Shown here: in pieces, positions 17,850 through 26,543 of the stretch
Numbering within the stretch: the first letter of the stretch is position 1
Layout of the letters: the number at the start of each line of letters is the position of its first letter
NCBI RefSeq assembly: GCF_025685645.1
Contig: NZ_JAGSYF010000001.1
Span: forward strand, 620,001-684,000
From: Edaphobacter bradus
GTDB lineage: Bacteria; Acidobacteriota; Terriglobia; Terriglobales; Acidobacteriaceae
DNA: 64,000 nt
Reading direction: 5' to 3'
Position numbers and translations under genes: made by a program
Notes under the pieces: generated by a model
Told to the model about the DNA's origin: nothing
Databases searched by the model: none
Seen by the model: the letters and a program-made list of their open reading frames with translations, nothing else

Positions 17850-18848
17850 TTATTGAGAGGATTGCTTCACCGAAACGCGGCGGGCGCTTATGGTGCAGTT
17901 GCTACACCGACGGCTGAGCCATTCCTTCAACTGCCGCTCCGCACTTGTCCTTATCTGCGCAGCTTCTTGGTGCGCTCCCGTTGCATCGAGTACTCGCGAA
18001 TAAGCTACTTCCGCCGCAAGGTACTTCGGGTTCTGGCTATCCAGGGTGCGGCCAAGGATCGCAAGGCCCCGGTTCATCTCGGCGAGAGCTGTTGTCAACT
18101 CACCCACATCGGCGTGGGCTCTTCCCAGAAGCATGTAGCCCCATCCGACGAACGGATGCTCTTCGCCGTAACGTTTTGTTACCAGGTCGAGGGACTGCCT
18201 ATATCTCAATACGCTCGTCGCCAGGTCTCCATCGAGCTGCGCTAGCCAGCCCCGCATCGAAGCGATGGCCGCAAGATCATCGTCATCGAGATCGTTCGCC
18301 AATTGCGCCTCTTTGATGGCTCGCTCCAGGTATCTCCTGCCTTCATTGGTCTTCTGCCGGCTGAAGGCAACTCCGGCAAGATCGCTTGAAGCCCTGGTCA
18401 TGCCAGTGTGATCGCTTATCTTTTCGTATAGGCCAGGTGCCTTTTGCCTCAGCCTGACCGCAAGTTCCGGTTGCCCAGCCGCTACATACAGCCCTCCAAA
18501 GTCGTCCAATGCCATCGCATAATCTCTGGTATTGTTCGGCAAGCCTTCGAACGTACGAATCGATCTCTCATACGCGTGTTGAGAGTCGAGATAGTTGCCT
18601 TGATCTTCATAAGCAAGCCCCAGGACATTCCAGGCTTTGCCAACAGCCGGAGTATCTAGAGACTTTTCATCGAGCAGTGCCTGGAGCCTGACGATGGCCT
18701 CTGCCGGTTCGCCCTCTCGCTCCAGCGCGTATGCGTGAGCAAGCCTTTGCTCCGGGGTTGTTTGAGCCAGCAGTGGGCACGCGATGAGCAGAGAGAGAAA
18801 CGTAGTGGCAACTTTGTTTTTCAGGACCAACGAAAGAGAGTTACGCAT
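17850..18848 (-). CDS. Exported tetratricopeptide-repeat protein
   Basis: About 332 aa from the chosen start. After MRNSLSLVLKN there is a hydrophobic segment (FLSLLIACPLLAQ) read as a signal peptide. TPR helices follow: AHAYALEREGEPAEAIVRLQ, GLAYEDQGNYLDSQHAYERS, LGRAHADVGELTTALAEMNR. It is probably a periplasmic scaffold or protein-interaction module. The frame is open further upstream, but the ATG at 18846-18848 is preferred because it and its leader match the start of the following permease gene. It lies between the CpxP/Spy-like gene and the permeases in one leftward unit. Confidence 0.8.
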   Translation of the reverse strand: MRNSLSLVLKNKVATTFLSLLIACPLLAQTTPEQRLAHAYALEREGEPAEAIVRLQALLDEKSLDTPAVGKAWNVLGLAYEDQGNYLDSQHAYERSIRTFEGLPNNTRDYAMALDDFGGLYVAAGQPELAVRLRQKAPGLYEKISDHTGMTRASSDLAGVAFSRQKTNEGRRYLERAIKEAQLANDLDDDDLAAIASMRGWLAQLDGDLATSVLRYRQSLDLVTKRYGEEHPFVGWGYMLLGRAHADVGELTTALAEMNRGLAILGRTLDSQNPKYLAAEVAYSRVLDATGAHQEAAQIRTSAERQLKEWLSRRCSNCTISARRVSVKQSSQ

Positions 18849-18882
18849 AGTTGCACCTGTTCCGTGAATCTGTTTTGCCAAG

Positions 18883-19365
18883 CTACGGGCTTTGTTTGTC
18901 GAGCCGCGCGACGGCATGGTCCATCCTGTCCAGCCAGCGTTGCTGCAACCTGTCTGCGGATTGGCGCTGCTCCTCGTTCAGGACGGTTGTGTAGACGCGC
19001 GATTTGAAGCGCTCTTTCTCCATGAGCAGTTTTGCAAAGGTATTGCCTTCCGCGGTCGTAATCGCTTGCGCCTTGCCCTCATCGAACTTTCCGCCGACGG
19101 TAGCAGCGGCCAGTTGATGTGCTCCGCTGGTCAGCTCCTTGAGCAGTGCTGTCACCGTGGGGCGCTCTTCTGTCCATATCGAACGGACCTGGGAGACCTG
19201 AGCATCGCTCAGCTTCAGCTCACGAGCTACCTGGCCCAGCGGCCCCCCATGATGCCATCCGGTGCCGCACCAGCCGTGTCCTCTCCTGAAGTCCGCCCGC
19301 GCGACAGTTACAACAAGGGCAATTGCAACTAATCCAACTGCTGTCCAAAGTGCTTTGCCTTTCAT
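18883..19365 (-). CDS. Spy/CpxP-family periplasmic stress protein
   Basis: This small exported helical protein of 160 aa has a signal peptide (residues 1-24, ending ARA), a His/Gly-rich segment after it (RRGHGWCGTGWHHGG), then LGQVARELKLSDAQVSQVRS and LNEEQRQSADRLQQRW. The last is the LTxxQ-like element typical of the Spy/CpxP group. Such proteins bind misfolded periplasmic proteins or metals and, in Cpx systems, damp the sensor kinase. It is the first gene of the leftward operon and is divergent from the CpxRA-like pair, as cpxP is in E. coli. Confidence 0.85.
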   Translation of the reverse strand: MKGKALWTAVGLVAIALVVTVARADFRRGHGWCGTGWHHGGPLGQVARELKLSDAQVSQVRSIWTEERPTVTALLKELTSGAHQLAAATVGGKFDEGKAQAITTAEGNTFAKLLMEKERFKSRVYTTVLNEEQRQSADRLQQRWLDRMDHAVARLDKQSP

Positions 19366-19440
19366 CGGTACACCTCGTAATGCGTCTGTTTGAGTACAGC
19401 ACTACGAAACAGCGTGTGCGATAAAGATTGGTCAGGGAAT

Positions 19441-19455
19441 GTAAAGGTAGGTAAA
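19441..19455. promoter_or_regulatory. CpxR-box-like operator GTAAA-N5-GTAAA
   Basis: The sequence GTAAAGGTAGGTAAA is a perfect match to the enterobacterial CpxR consensus (two GTAAA boxes separated by five bases). It lies in the 151-bp gap between the divergent CpxP-like and CpxR-like genes, 75 bp from the first and 61 bp from the second. Function in this organism is inferred. Confidence 0.65.
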
Positions 19456-19516
19456 GATTCCGCACGGTGTGGCTTCCACGGCTACTATCTGGAGAAGGAC
19501 AGAACCACTGACTGCC

Positions 19517-20212
19517 ATGAACCGCCTGCTGATTGTCGATGACGATACCGAGCTCTGCGCACTGCTCGCCGAACGCCTTGGGGAGGACGGCTTCGTTCTC
19601 CATGCGGCTCACGATGGCCAGCGTGGGTTGGAACTGGCAAGCTCCGGCGAGTACTCGCTCGTCATCCTGGACGTCATGCTGCCGCGCATGGGCGGCATGG
19701 AGCTCCTCAGAGAGCTGCGCTCGCGGTCGTCCGTTCCTGTGTTGATGCTGACAGCCCGCGGAGACGAAATCGACCGCATCGTCGGCCTGGAGGTTGGAGC
19801 CGACGACTATCTCCCGAAGCCGTTCAACCCGCGAGAGCTCGTCGCCCGCATCAAGGCGATTCTGCGCCGACTGGACGAGCGGCGTGCTGGGCCTGACCGC
19901 TTCACTTCGGGAGACATCACAATCGACATCGCTGTGCGAGAGGCCTGGATCGACGGCAACCCGCTTCACCTCACTACCATCGAGTTTGCCTTGCTTGAGG
20001 TTCTGGTCCGCAATGCAGGACGCGCTCTCACCCGAGAATACTTGACCGATGCAGCCCTGGGAAGAAAGCTGGGGGTATTCGATCGCACGATCGACGTCCA
20101 TATCAGCAATCTAAGAAAGAAGCTGGACGCCCATCGCGGTCTCGACCACATCAAGACCGTGCGCGGCAGCGGCTATCTACTCGCGCCGCGCCGGGCGAAC
20201 GAGGAACACTGA
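19517..20212 (+). CDS. cpxR: Response regulator, OmpR/CpxR type
   Basis: About 231 aa. The receiver domain (1-115) shows the acidic pocket DDD near residue 8, the phosphoacceptor in VILDVMLPRMGG (about residue 52), the conserved Thr/Ser region VLMLTARG and Lys in PKPFNPRELVARI. The C-terminal winged helix (135-228) ends in DHIKTVRGSGYLL. The frame is open from a GTG at 19469, but the receiver fold starts at MNRLLIVDDD, so the ATG at 19517 is preferred. The kinase gene begins two bases after its stop. It is expected to act on the GTAAA-N5-GTAAA box upstream. Confidence 0.88.
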   Translation: MNRLLIVDDDTELCALLAERLGEDGFVLHAAHDGQRGLELASSGEYSLVILDVMLPRMGGMELLRELRSRSSVPVLMLTARGDEIDRIVGLEVGADDYLPKPFNPRELVARIKAILRRLDERRAGPDRFTSGDITIDIAVREAWIDGNPLHLTTIEFALLEVLVRNAGRALTREYLTDAALGRKLGVFDRTIDVHISNLRKKLDAHRGLDHIKTVRGSGYLLAPRRANEEH

Positions 20213-20214
20213 GT

Positions 20215-21591
20215 ATGCGGCATCTCTTCGTCAAGATATTTCTCTGGTTCTGGGCGACCGTGATCCTGACCGGAATCTCGCTTGTGCTGGCCTTTTTTTT
20301 GCAGTCCGCAAACGTGCCCTCCCGTTGGCATGCCGGCTTTGAAGATACTGCAAGATACTTTGGAACGGCTGCCGCTGGCACGTTCGAACGAGGCGGTGTG
20401 TCTGCTGCAGCTGAGTACATCCACCGCCTCTCTGAGGACGCCCATATCCACGGCTGTCTCTTCGATGATGCCGGCCATCCATTGGCCGGAGAGTACTGCC
20501 CGGAGTTCGAGGCGATGGGGGCACACGTCGCCAACGGCAAGCCATCGGACTACGCCATGCAGCGTGGCCTAGCAAGGATGGCTGTTCCCATCAAGGGGTC
20601 CGGCGGGCGCTCTTACATCTACGCATCGGAGCTGCTGGCGGGGCCTCGAGCCTTAGTCGGCGACCGTCCGGGCACGGTGCCTATGCGCATTGTGGTGGCT
20701 CTATTGGTCTCCGCTGCCGTCTGCTACTTTCTGACTCTCTACCTGACCGCTCCCATTCTCCGCCTGCGTTCTGTGGCGCAGCAGATTGCGGCGGGCGAAC
20801 TCAGCGTGCGCGCCGAACCCAGGATGGAACTGCGCCGGGATGAGCTTGGCGACCTGGTGCGCGACTTCAACCGAATGGCAGACAAGACGGAACATCTCAT
20901 CTCCAGCCAGCGCCAGCTCCTGTATGACGTCTCTCACGAGCTTCGATCGCCTTTGGCGCGCATGAATGTTGCCCTGGACCTGCTGCGCGGCCGGGTGCGC
21001 GATGATCCTGCCCTGGACCGCATTGGGATCGATCTGCAACGGCTCAACGAGATGATCGGGCGGCTGCTGACGGTCGCCAAGCTCGAGGCGACCTCCACGC
21101 TGCAGACGCCTGTGCGAGTTGACCTTTCCGTACTTGTTTCGAGTGTTGTCATCGATGCTGACTTCGAAGCGCGGGAAAAAGGAAACCGCGTTGTCTTTGT
21201 ACAGGCTGCGAATCTGGCTGTTCCGGGGGACCCAAATCTTCTGCGGAGCGCAATCGAGAACGTTCTTCGTAACGCAGTCCGGTTCACTCGAACTGGAACG
21301 ACGGTCGAAGTAGTCCTGCGAACCAACGGGGTGACGAGTGCTGACGAGGCAATCATCTCCATCCGGGATCACGGCCCTGGCGTGCCAGAGCAGGAGCTGG
21401 CAAACATTTTCAGACCTTTCTATCGTGTGACCGATACGAGCAGCCGCGATTCAGGAGGTGTCGGGCTAGGATTGGCGATCGCAGAAAGAGTCGTGCGCCT
21501 TCATGGAGGTAGCATTCAGGCCATGAATGTTCCCGATGGCGGCTTGCGACTAGAGATGATTTTCCCAAAAGCGTTCCGGATTTCAGAATGA
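20215..21591 (+). CDS. cpxA: Sensor histidine kinase, CpxA-like
   Basis: This 458-aa membrane kinase has TM1 (about 7-29), a periplasmic sensor of about 130 residues, TM2 (about 160-182) with the PILRLRSV start of a HAMP domain, the phosphoacceptor box DVSHELRSPLARMNVALDLL (about 240-259), and an ATPase domain with N-box RSAIENVLRNAVRFT, G1 box IRDHGPGVPEQEL and G2 box GVGLGLAIAERVV. It probably senses envelope stress, restrained by the CpxP-like protein encoded divergently. Confidence 0.9.
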   Translation: MRHLFVKIFLWFWATVILTGISLVLAFFLQSANVPSRWHAGFEDTARYFGTAAAGTFERGGVSAAAEYIHRLSEDAHIHGCLFDDAGHPLAGEYCPEFEAMGAHVANGKPSDYAMQRGLARMAVPIKGSGGRSYIYASELLAGPRALVGDRPGTVPMRIVVALLVSAAVCYFLTLYLTAPILRLRSVAQQIAAGELSVRAEPRMELRRDELGDLVRDFNRMADKTEHLISSQRQLLYDVSHELRSPLARMNVALDLLRGRVRDDPALDRIGIDLQRLNEMIGRLLTVAKLEATSTLQTPVRVDLSVLVSSVVIDADFEAREKGNRVVFVQAANLAVPGDPNLLRSAIENVLRNAVRFTRTGTTVEVVLRTNGVTSADEAIISIRDHGPGVPEQELANIFRPFYRVTDTSSRDSGGVGLGLAIAERVVRLHGGSIQAMNVPDGGLRLEMIFPKAFRISE

Positions 21592-21921
21592 AAACCTTTT
21601 GGGACCGCAGTTCGATCGGGACGCGTCCAACTCTTAGCTCTACTTTTTTCACTTACGGTGTCGGTGGAAACGCAGAAGTTTGTGCGGATCAGTAACGAGA
21701 GCTCGCTTCTCGACACCTACCACTAGCCGACGCACACTATTTTTTGGAATTCGCGATGGTCGCTTATTGGTCGTGCATATCAATCCAACTTTAGACACCA
21801 ACTAAGTCGCATTAGAATGTTGAAGATAATACGGGGTAATGAGAGACGCCAGCCTTTTTTGCGGCCAGAACGACTCGTTGTCGCTATGTTGTTGCAAACA
21901 GAATGGTTATGCAGAAACATG
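21592..21921. other. Gene-free stretch after the kinase gene
   Basis: No gene is supported on either strand. The stretch is AT-richer than its surroundings and ends at the repeat B terminator. Confidence 0.5.
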
Positions 21922-21949
21922 AAAAGCCTCCGGTTATCCGGAGGCTTTT
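21922..21949. terminator. Perfect bidirectional terminator (repeat B)
   Basis: AAAAGCCTCCGG (21922-21933), loop TTAT, then CCGGAGGCTTTT. This is the counterpart of the terminator in front of repeat A. Confidence 0.85.
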
Positions 21950-21969
21950 GTTAGATGTTGTAAATTATT

Positions 21970-22087
21970 GATTCTAAATGGTGGTATCTCTCTTGCCTAA
22001 TAGAATCTGTAACTTACAGATTCCAAATGGTGCAGGAAGGGCCAAAAGTGCCAGAATGCCTAATTGCTCTTGCAAATCTCTTGCAAA
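21970..22087. repeat. Repeat B: attachment-like scar
   Basis: GATTCTAAATGGTGG at 21970-21984, a diverged second copy at 22019-22033, closely spaced GGGCCA/GTGCCA/ATGCC boxes at 22039-22060, and CTTGCAAA boxes at 22069 and 22080. The order and spacing match repeat A. The tRNA-Phe-like bases that follow the first box in A are absent here. Confidence 0.65.
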
Positions 22088-22099
22088 CGGATACTCGCG

Positions 22100-22375
22100 T
22101 GCGTATCAGGATGGGAAGCGCTAGTTGCAGGAAGCTTTCGGCGTCGAAGTGGTTGAGAGCCGACATGCAATGGCGGATATTCGCTTGCTGGCCAGCGCAT
22201 CCCGAGGCTCGCGCAGCGGACCTGAAGGACCCCGCGATTCAGGGGATTGTCTCTACCATCGGCGGTGATGATTCCAACCGCATGCTGCCATTCCTGGACT
22301 ATTCCCAAGGTCTTCATCGGCTACTCCGACTCAGCCATCACCCACTTCGCATTTTTGAAAGCTGGCGTGACGCAG
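22100..22375 (+). pseudogene. LD-carboxypeptidase (peptidase S66/MccF family) fossil
   Basis: Three overlapping frames together read as an internal part of an S66 LD-carboxypeptidase: FGVEVVESRHAMADIRLLAS, then RAADLKDPAIQGIVSTIGGD (with DSNRMLPFLD after it), then PKVFIGYSDSAITHFAFLKA. The catalytic Ser of the family lies in the GYSD motif. The pieces are out of frame with each other and both ends are missing. The remnant lies directly after repeat B. Confidence 0.7.
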
Positions 22376-22384
22376 CGGCCGGTT

Positions 22385-23938
22385 TTACCGTGGCGTATTC
22401 GCACGGCCAGTCCACACCCCGACGCGGTTGCGCCCATCGGATTTGGCAGAATAGAGGGCCTGATCTGCCTGCTCCAGCAATTCTCGGGGATCAGCAGGAT
22501 CGTCGGGCATATAGACCGTAAGACCTACGCTGAGAGTGACCCGTATCCCTTGTCCAATCTCAGCCGCTGCGATGCCCACTTCGTCTCGAATACGATCAGC
22601 CAGTTTCGAGGCTTCATGCAGCGCTGTTTCGGGCAGCAGAATTGCGAATTCATCTCCGCCGTAGCGGCCAGGCAGGTCAGTGGATCGCAGGCAATGGGCG
22701 ATGCGGCGGGCTACTAATTGCAATACATGATCTCCCATGGCGTGACCTGAACCGTCATTGATTGTCTTGAAATGGTCCACATCAATAAGCATGAGGGCAA
22801 AGTGGGAGTGATAACGTGACGCGCGCACACACTCACGATCCAAAGCGGAATCGAAGGCGCGGCGGTTTGCGATCTCAGTTAGGGAGTCGGTTACGGCATG
22901 ATGCTGCAACCGCTGCACAAGCTCAATCTGGGCCGTAATATTCGACACGATCACAGCCCAGCCTAATTGTTGCGGCCCCCAGTTCAGAGGGAAGACTCGC
23001 ATCTCGAAATGCTGTTCTTCGCCATTCACCGGCAGAGTCAGCTCTCGCACACTGTCCGAAGTGCTGAACGCCTCCAGGAAGCCCGAGCGTTCGGGAAATA
23101 CGATGGAGAGTTCCTGCCCAAGACAGGATTCGGAGAGCCACGGAAAAAGGGCGCATGCCGCCGGGTTGAAGTCCACCAGATGATGCCGCAGATCAATCGC
23201 AAGCACAGAATCGCGGATGCTCTTGAACACGAGCGAGCGGACCGTCGGGACAAGATGGAACCACTCCAGCCGGAATACCGCAACGTACACGAGCGCAACC
23301 GTAAGGCAAAGGGCCAGCGGCGCCAGATCAAGTCCCCAGGGACTCCAGTCCAGAAAATAAATCAGGTAGCCGATGAGCGGCGGCACGCAGGAAGAGGCAA
23401 AAAAAATAGATTGCAACCGGACGAGGCCCGAGGAAGCGCGAATGCGCGAGAGGCAAAGCACCGTTCCATAAAAAAGGGAGCCATAAAGAAAGGCCAGATT
23501 CAGCCACGCAATGGGGCCTCTGTGAACCTCGACCACCCAGAAAGGACCGCGCGGCACAAGCATCATCGAGCGGTCATACAGACCGTGCATGCCGTTGGTC
23601 CATTCGGCAAAGGCCACGATCACGGGAATGATCGACAAAAGAGCTGCGCGGCCTCGCAGGCCGAAGTGCCGGCGTCCAATCAGAACCCATAGCGCCGGGA
23701 TCCACGGAATGCCGATGTATTCCACGCGTAGCCAGAAGATGGCTCCGGCCAGCGTGGTCTGCGCCATCTCCTGCGCGTATCCGAAGCAGTAAAGAGCCTC
23801 GGCGCACATCGCCAGGACCAACAAGCCTGATTGCGGGGCCTGCCGCCGACGCGTGAACGTCAGGGCGGCCATCACGGACAGGCCAAGAGACACCGCAAAG
23901 AGAAAGAGTTGTAAAAGAGTAACGAGCTTCACAGGCAT
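22385..23938 (-). CDS. Diguanylate cyclase with 7TM sensor and PAS domain
   Basis: This 517-aa protein makes c-di-GMP from two GTP. Residues 1-225 form seven membrane helices of the histidine-kinase N-terminal 7TM type. Residues 230-340 are PAS-like (VFKSIRDSVLAIDLRHHLVDFNP). The GGDEF domain (345-505) has the intact motif RYGGDEF (GGDEF at 427-431) and an inhibitory RxxD site (RSTD, 418-421) five residues before it, so product feedback is likely. The gene stands alone, convergent with the S66 fossil. The input signal is not evident. Confidence 0.92.
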   Translation of the reverse strand: MPVKLVTLLQLFLFAVSLGLSVMAALTFTRRRQAPQSGLLVLAMCAEALYCFGYAQEMAQTTLAGAIFWLRVEYIGIPWIPALWVLIGRRHFGLRGRAALLSIIPVIVAFAEWTNGMHGLYDRSMMLVPRGPFWVVEVHRGPIAWLNLAFLYGSLFYGTVLCLSRIRASSGLVRLQSIFFASSCVPPLIGYLIYFLDWSPWGLDLAPLALCLTVALVYVAVFRLEWFHLVPTVRSLVFKSIRDSVLAIDLRHHLVDFNPAACALFPWLSESCLGQELSIVFPERSGFLEAFSTSDSVRELTLPVNGEEQHFEMRVFPLNWGPQQLGWAVIVSNITAQIELVQRLQHHAVTDSLTEIANRRAFDSALDRECVRASRYHSHFALMLIDVDHFKTINDGSGHAMGDHVLQLVARRIAHCLRSTDLPGRYGGDEFAILLPETALHEASKLADRIRDEVGIAAAEIGQGIRVTLSVGLTVYMPDDPADPRELLEQADQALYSAKSDGRNRVGVWTGRANTPR

Positions 23939-24225
23939 GAAAGAGAGAATGGCTACAAATGACTCAGATACTTTTCATTATCGGCACTGCCCCCGAATTC
24001 CTCAAAAGTTCGAGTGCTCCAGCGCATCTGGGACCATAATCCCGGTTGGGTTGTCAATCTCAATGAGCGAGATCGGCGATTTTTCCAACTGACGAAGCGA
24101 CACCTGGATTGCCGAGTACGGTACTAGTTGAATGTTCATCAACGCGACGTTGAGCTGCGGTTCATCTTCTCGTGCTGAAAGTGAAAATTACGCTAGTAAC
24201 ATGGGCAACCGAAGCGGCATGAAGC

Positions 24226-24891
24226 GTGGTGCTTCATTCGTATCGGGATAAACTGATACTATTAATGCAGTACGCGAATATCATTTCTTTAATTGACGCT
24301 CGTGTGGAGCGCCTCTTCGAGGTTCGGCGCATCTTGACCGAACTTAACCTACCCCTCTCCCGGCGGAAGGTGGTCACTCCAACTCCTAACCGAACGGCTC
24401 AATCAAAGTCTGCCAAGAGAGGCAATGCACACCCGAAAACCTCTAAATCCACAGTTCGAAAGCCGTACGCGGAAAGAATGTCAGTCGCACCTACAGAGGA
24501 CCGCAGTGCATCTCCGACCGCGGTTTCCGGCCCCCAGCGCGACGCAATAGCACCAAGCGAACCCACAACTCAAGCAATCGACAAGAGCGTTTCGTCAGGG
24601 GCCATACCGGTAGCTCGTTTTCGTACGACTCAACCATCCCGGGAGAAGCCCGTGATACAGAAACCTCCTGTGAAGTCAGGTACATTGGCCTTAGGCGGCA
24701 ACATTCCGACCGGCCCGATTGTTGTGCCGGCAGAGCAGATTCGTTACGAACAGTCTTTGAAACGACGTGAATCAGCTATCAAGGCGAGAGGCTCCTTTCA
24801 GACTCCCAGCGATGTTCCCCTCACAACTGAATTACTCGCGCGGCGTTGGATGCAAGGCGCAAATGCCGCTGTCACCAAGACTGCCCTATAA
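24226..24891 (+). CDS. Unrecognised protein, low-complexity basic
   Basis: I do not recognise this 221-aa frame as a known family. A predicted N-terminal amphipathic helix (NIISLIDARVERLFEVRRIL, about 18-37) is followed by a long Pro/Ser/Thr/Lys-rich disordered part, then a conserved-looking end (EQIRYEQSLKRRESAIKARG, then ELLARRWMQGANA). It may start at the GTG at 24226 or the ATG at 24265; neither has a clear ribosome-binding site. No neighbour is close enough to form an operon. Confidence 0.5.
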   Translation: MVLHSYRDKLILLMQYANIISLIDARVERLFEVRRILTELNLPLSRRKVVTPTPNRTAQSKSAKRGNAHPKTSKSTVRKPYAERMSVAPTEDRSASPTAVSGPQRDAIAPSEPTTQAIDKSVSSGAIPVARFRTTQPSREKPVIQKPPVKSGTLALGGNIPTGPIVVPAEQIRYEQSLKRRESAIKARGSFQTPSDVPLTTELLARRWMQGANAAVTKTAL

Positions 24892-25150
24892 GACTTACCG
24901 ATACCACGTTCTTAACGGCCCAGAAAACAGTTCGGGCGAGCACGCCACGCCTAAGTCGATAGAGCCACATCGAACAACGCTCAATTGCCGACGGCAAACG
25001 CTCTTGTGCCAGATTTCGAGAAGCCGGTAATCCGCCCAGAACCCAGAAACCTGGAAAGTCGCTCATTAAGAATGTTTTCTGCGACGAATGCAAGATAGGT
25101 ATCGGCAAACGCGTTTGCGGTCAGCGATGGCACAAGCTGGTAGCTCACGC

Positions 25151-25993
25151 TCAGTGCGGTTCAATCGATGAATTCAAACTGACCCACTGCCGGGTGTGAG
25201 CTCGCGTGCAGGGGGGTGAGGAGTTCGGCTTGCAGGTGATTGCCGACTCATTTCGGTGAGGTGCCGAGAGTAGGGCTGCGCCCGTGGCGGCGTCCTGGCG
25301 GCGTGGGGGAACGGCGCGGAGGCTGAAGCTCGCGATGGCGGCGGGGTTAGAGTTCGGACGCACCTGGAGAGTGCCAAGGACCTCGGTCGCCGATGGGGTC
25401 TGGTCGCGGAGCCGGAAGACGAGGACGCCGGGCTGGACCTCTTTGGCAGAGAGCAGGTTGAAGCCGCCGGTCTGCTGCCGGAGCTCCATCTGTGCAGCGG
25501 CCGCGGAGGCGAGCGCGACGTTGGGCAGAGCGTTGGCAAGCGCGGGGTAGCTTGCCTGGTTGAAGGCGGCGAGCCAGCCGTAGAGGAGGCGGCCAGCGGG
25601 GGTGTCGGGGATGAGGCCCACTTGGTCGCCGAAGCGGGGCAGGCGAACGAGGATGGTGGGGTGAACCGGGCTGACGTGATCTCCCGCGCGGGCGGGCACA
25701 GGAGCGTCGGCGGGATCACCGAGGACGATGGTGTCGATCTGGGATGGATCGTCCTTCTCGTCGGCACCCGAGGTGGCTCCGGATGTGGTGCTGGCGGAAC
25801 GAGCAGCGCCGGAGCTGCCGGAGGTGAGATGTGCATGTTCGGTGTGACCCAGGGCATAGAGGACCGAGGCGAGCGCACCGACGGCGGCCACGATTGCGAG
25901 CAGGATGGCTCCGGGGCGGAGCGGCTGGCGGCCGGTGATATAGAAGCTGGGAGCGGTGAGAGTGGGGACTCCGGTGGGGAGGGGCTGCTCCAT
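25151..25993 (-). CDS. Membrane-anchored protein of unknown function
   Basis: The protein has about 280 aa from the preferred ATG. One membrane helix (PGAILLAIVAAVGALASVLY, about 27-46) is followed by a Ser/Thr/Ala-rich linker and a periplasmic part with GRLLYGWLAAFNQASYPALA, MELRQQTGGFNLLSAKEVQP and VLVFRLRDQ. This is the pattern of the N-terminal nuclear-transport-factor-like segment found before peptidase or hydrolase domains in acidobacterial proteins. The last 35 residues look unrelated, so the gene may be a truncated remnant. The ATG at 25993 has AAGGA 11 bases before it. A parallel minus-strand frame (25174-26118) is Ser/Pro/Arg-rich and is taken as a shadow. Confidence 0.5.
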   Translation of the reverse strand: MEQPLPTGVPTLTAPSFYITGRQPLRPGAILLAIVAAVGALASVLYALGHTEHAHLTSGSSGAARSASTTSGATSGADEKDDPSQIDTIVLGDPADAPVPARAGDHVSPVHPTILVRLPRFGDQVGLIPDTPAGRLLYGWLAAFNQASYPALANALPNVALASAAAAQMELRQQTGGFNLLSAKEVQPGVLVFRLRDQTPSATEVLGTLQVRPNSNPAAIASFSLRAVPPRRQDAATGAALLSAPHRNESAITCKPNSSPPCTRAHTRQWVSLNSSIEPH

Positions 25994-26543
25994 GGGTGGG
26001 GTGGTCCTTGGATGTTCCGGGGGCGAGCCGGGTCGGAGGAGGTCCGGCGGGGTTGGCCGCCACTGATAGTGTAGACGGGCTGCCAAAGGGTGGCGTGAGC
26101 TGATGGTGGGATCGGCAACGGAAGGGAGACAGGTGTTGCTCTCCCAGGAGTGACACCGATTCCCGCAGTGCTGGAGACAGCCGTGCTGGATACTGCCTTT
26201 CAGACGAACGGCGCCGAACGTGGTGCTTCAGAGCAGAGCCCCGCCCCGGCATCAGAAACCATAAGCTTATGCAGTGCTCCTGTACAGCCGCTCTCGTCAT
26301 CGTTGAAGCCGTCCTGCAGCCCCGCTTACCTTTATCCGGAGGACCTCACCAAACTGCGACAGCTTCGCGGGTACGCTTCGACTGAGCACGGTACTCCTAG
26401 CGCCAACTCAGCGTCGACCAGAACACCGGCGGCCAGCTTGAGGGTCTTGACCTAGAAAGGGCTGTTGCGGACGTGACACTCATTCCTCATGGAAGGGGAA
26501 GTACCCTCCAGAAGCTGCATAGGCTGGCTATAAAGATAGCTAT
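25994..26543. other. Gene-free stretch
   Basis: No gene is supported. A 101-codon plus-strand frame at 26150-26455 has no family signal or ribosome-binding site. Confidence 0.45.

Noticed and set aside
22027..22521. 164-codon plus-strand frame
   Set aside because: Only its middle part is meaningful, as one of three frames of the S66 fossil; the end runs antisense into the GGDEF gene.
25174..26118. 314-codon minus-strand frame overlapping the membrane-anchored protein
   Set aside because: Dominated by Ser, Pro and Arg with no hydrophobic or fold pattern; the other frame has a membrane helix and conserved-looking segments.
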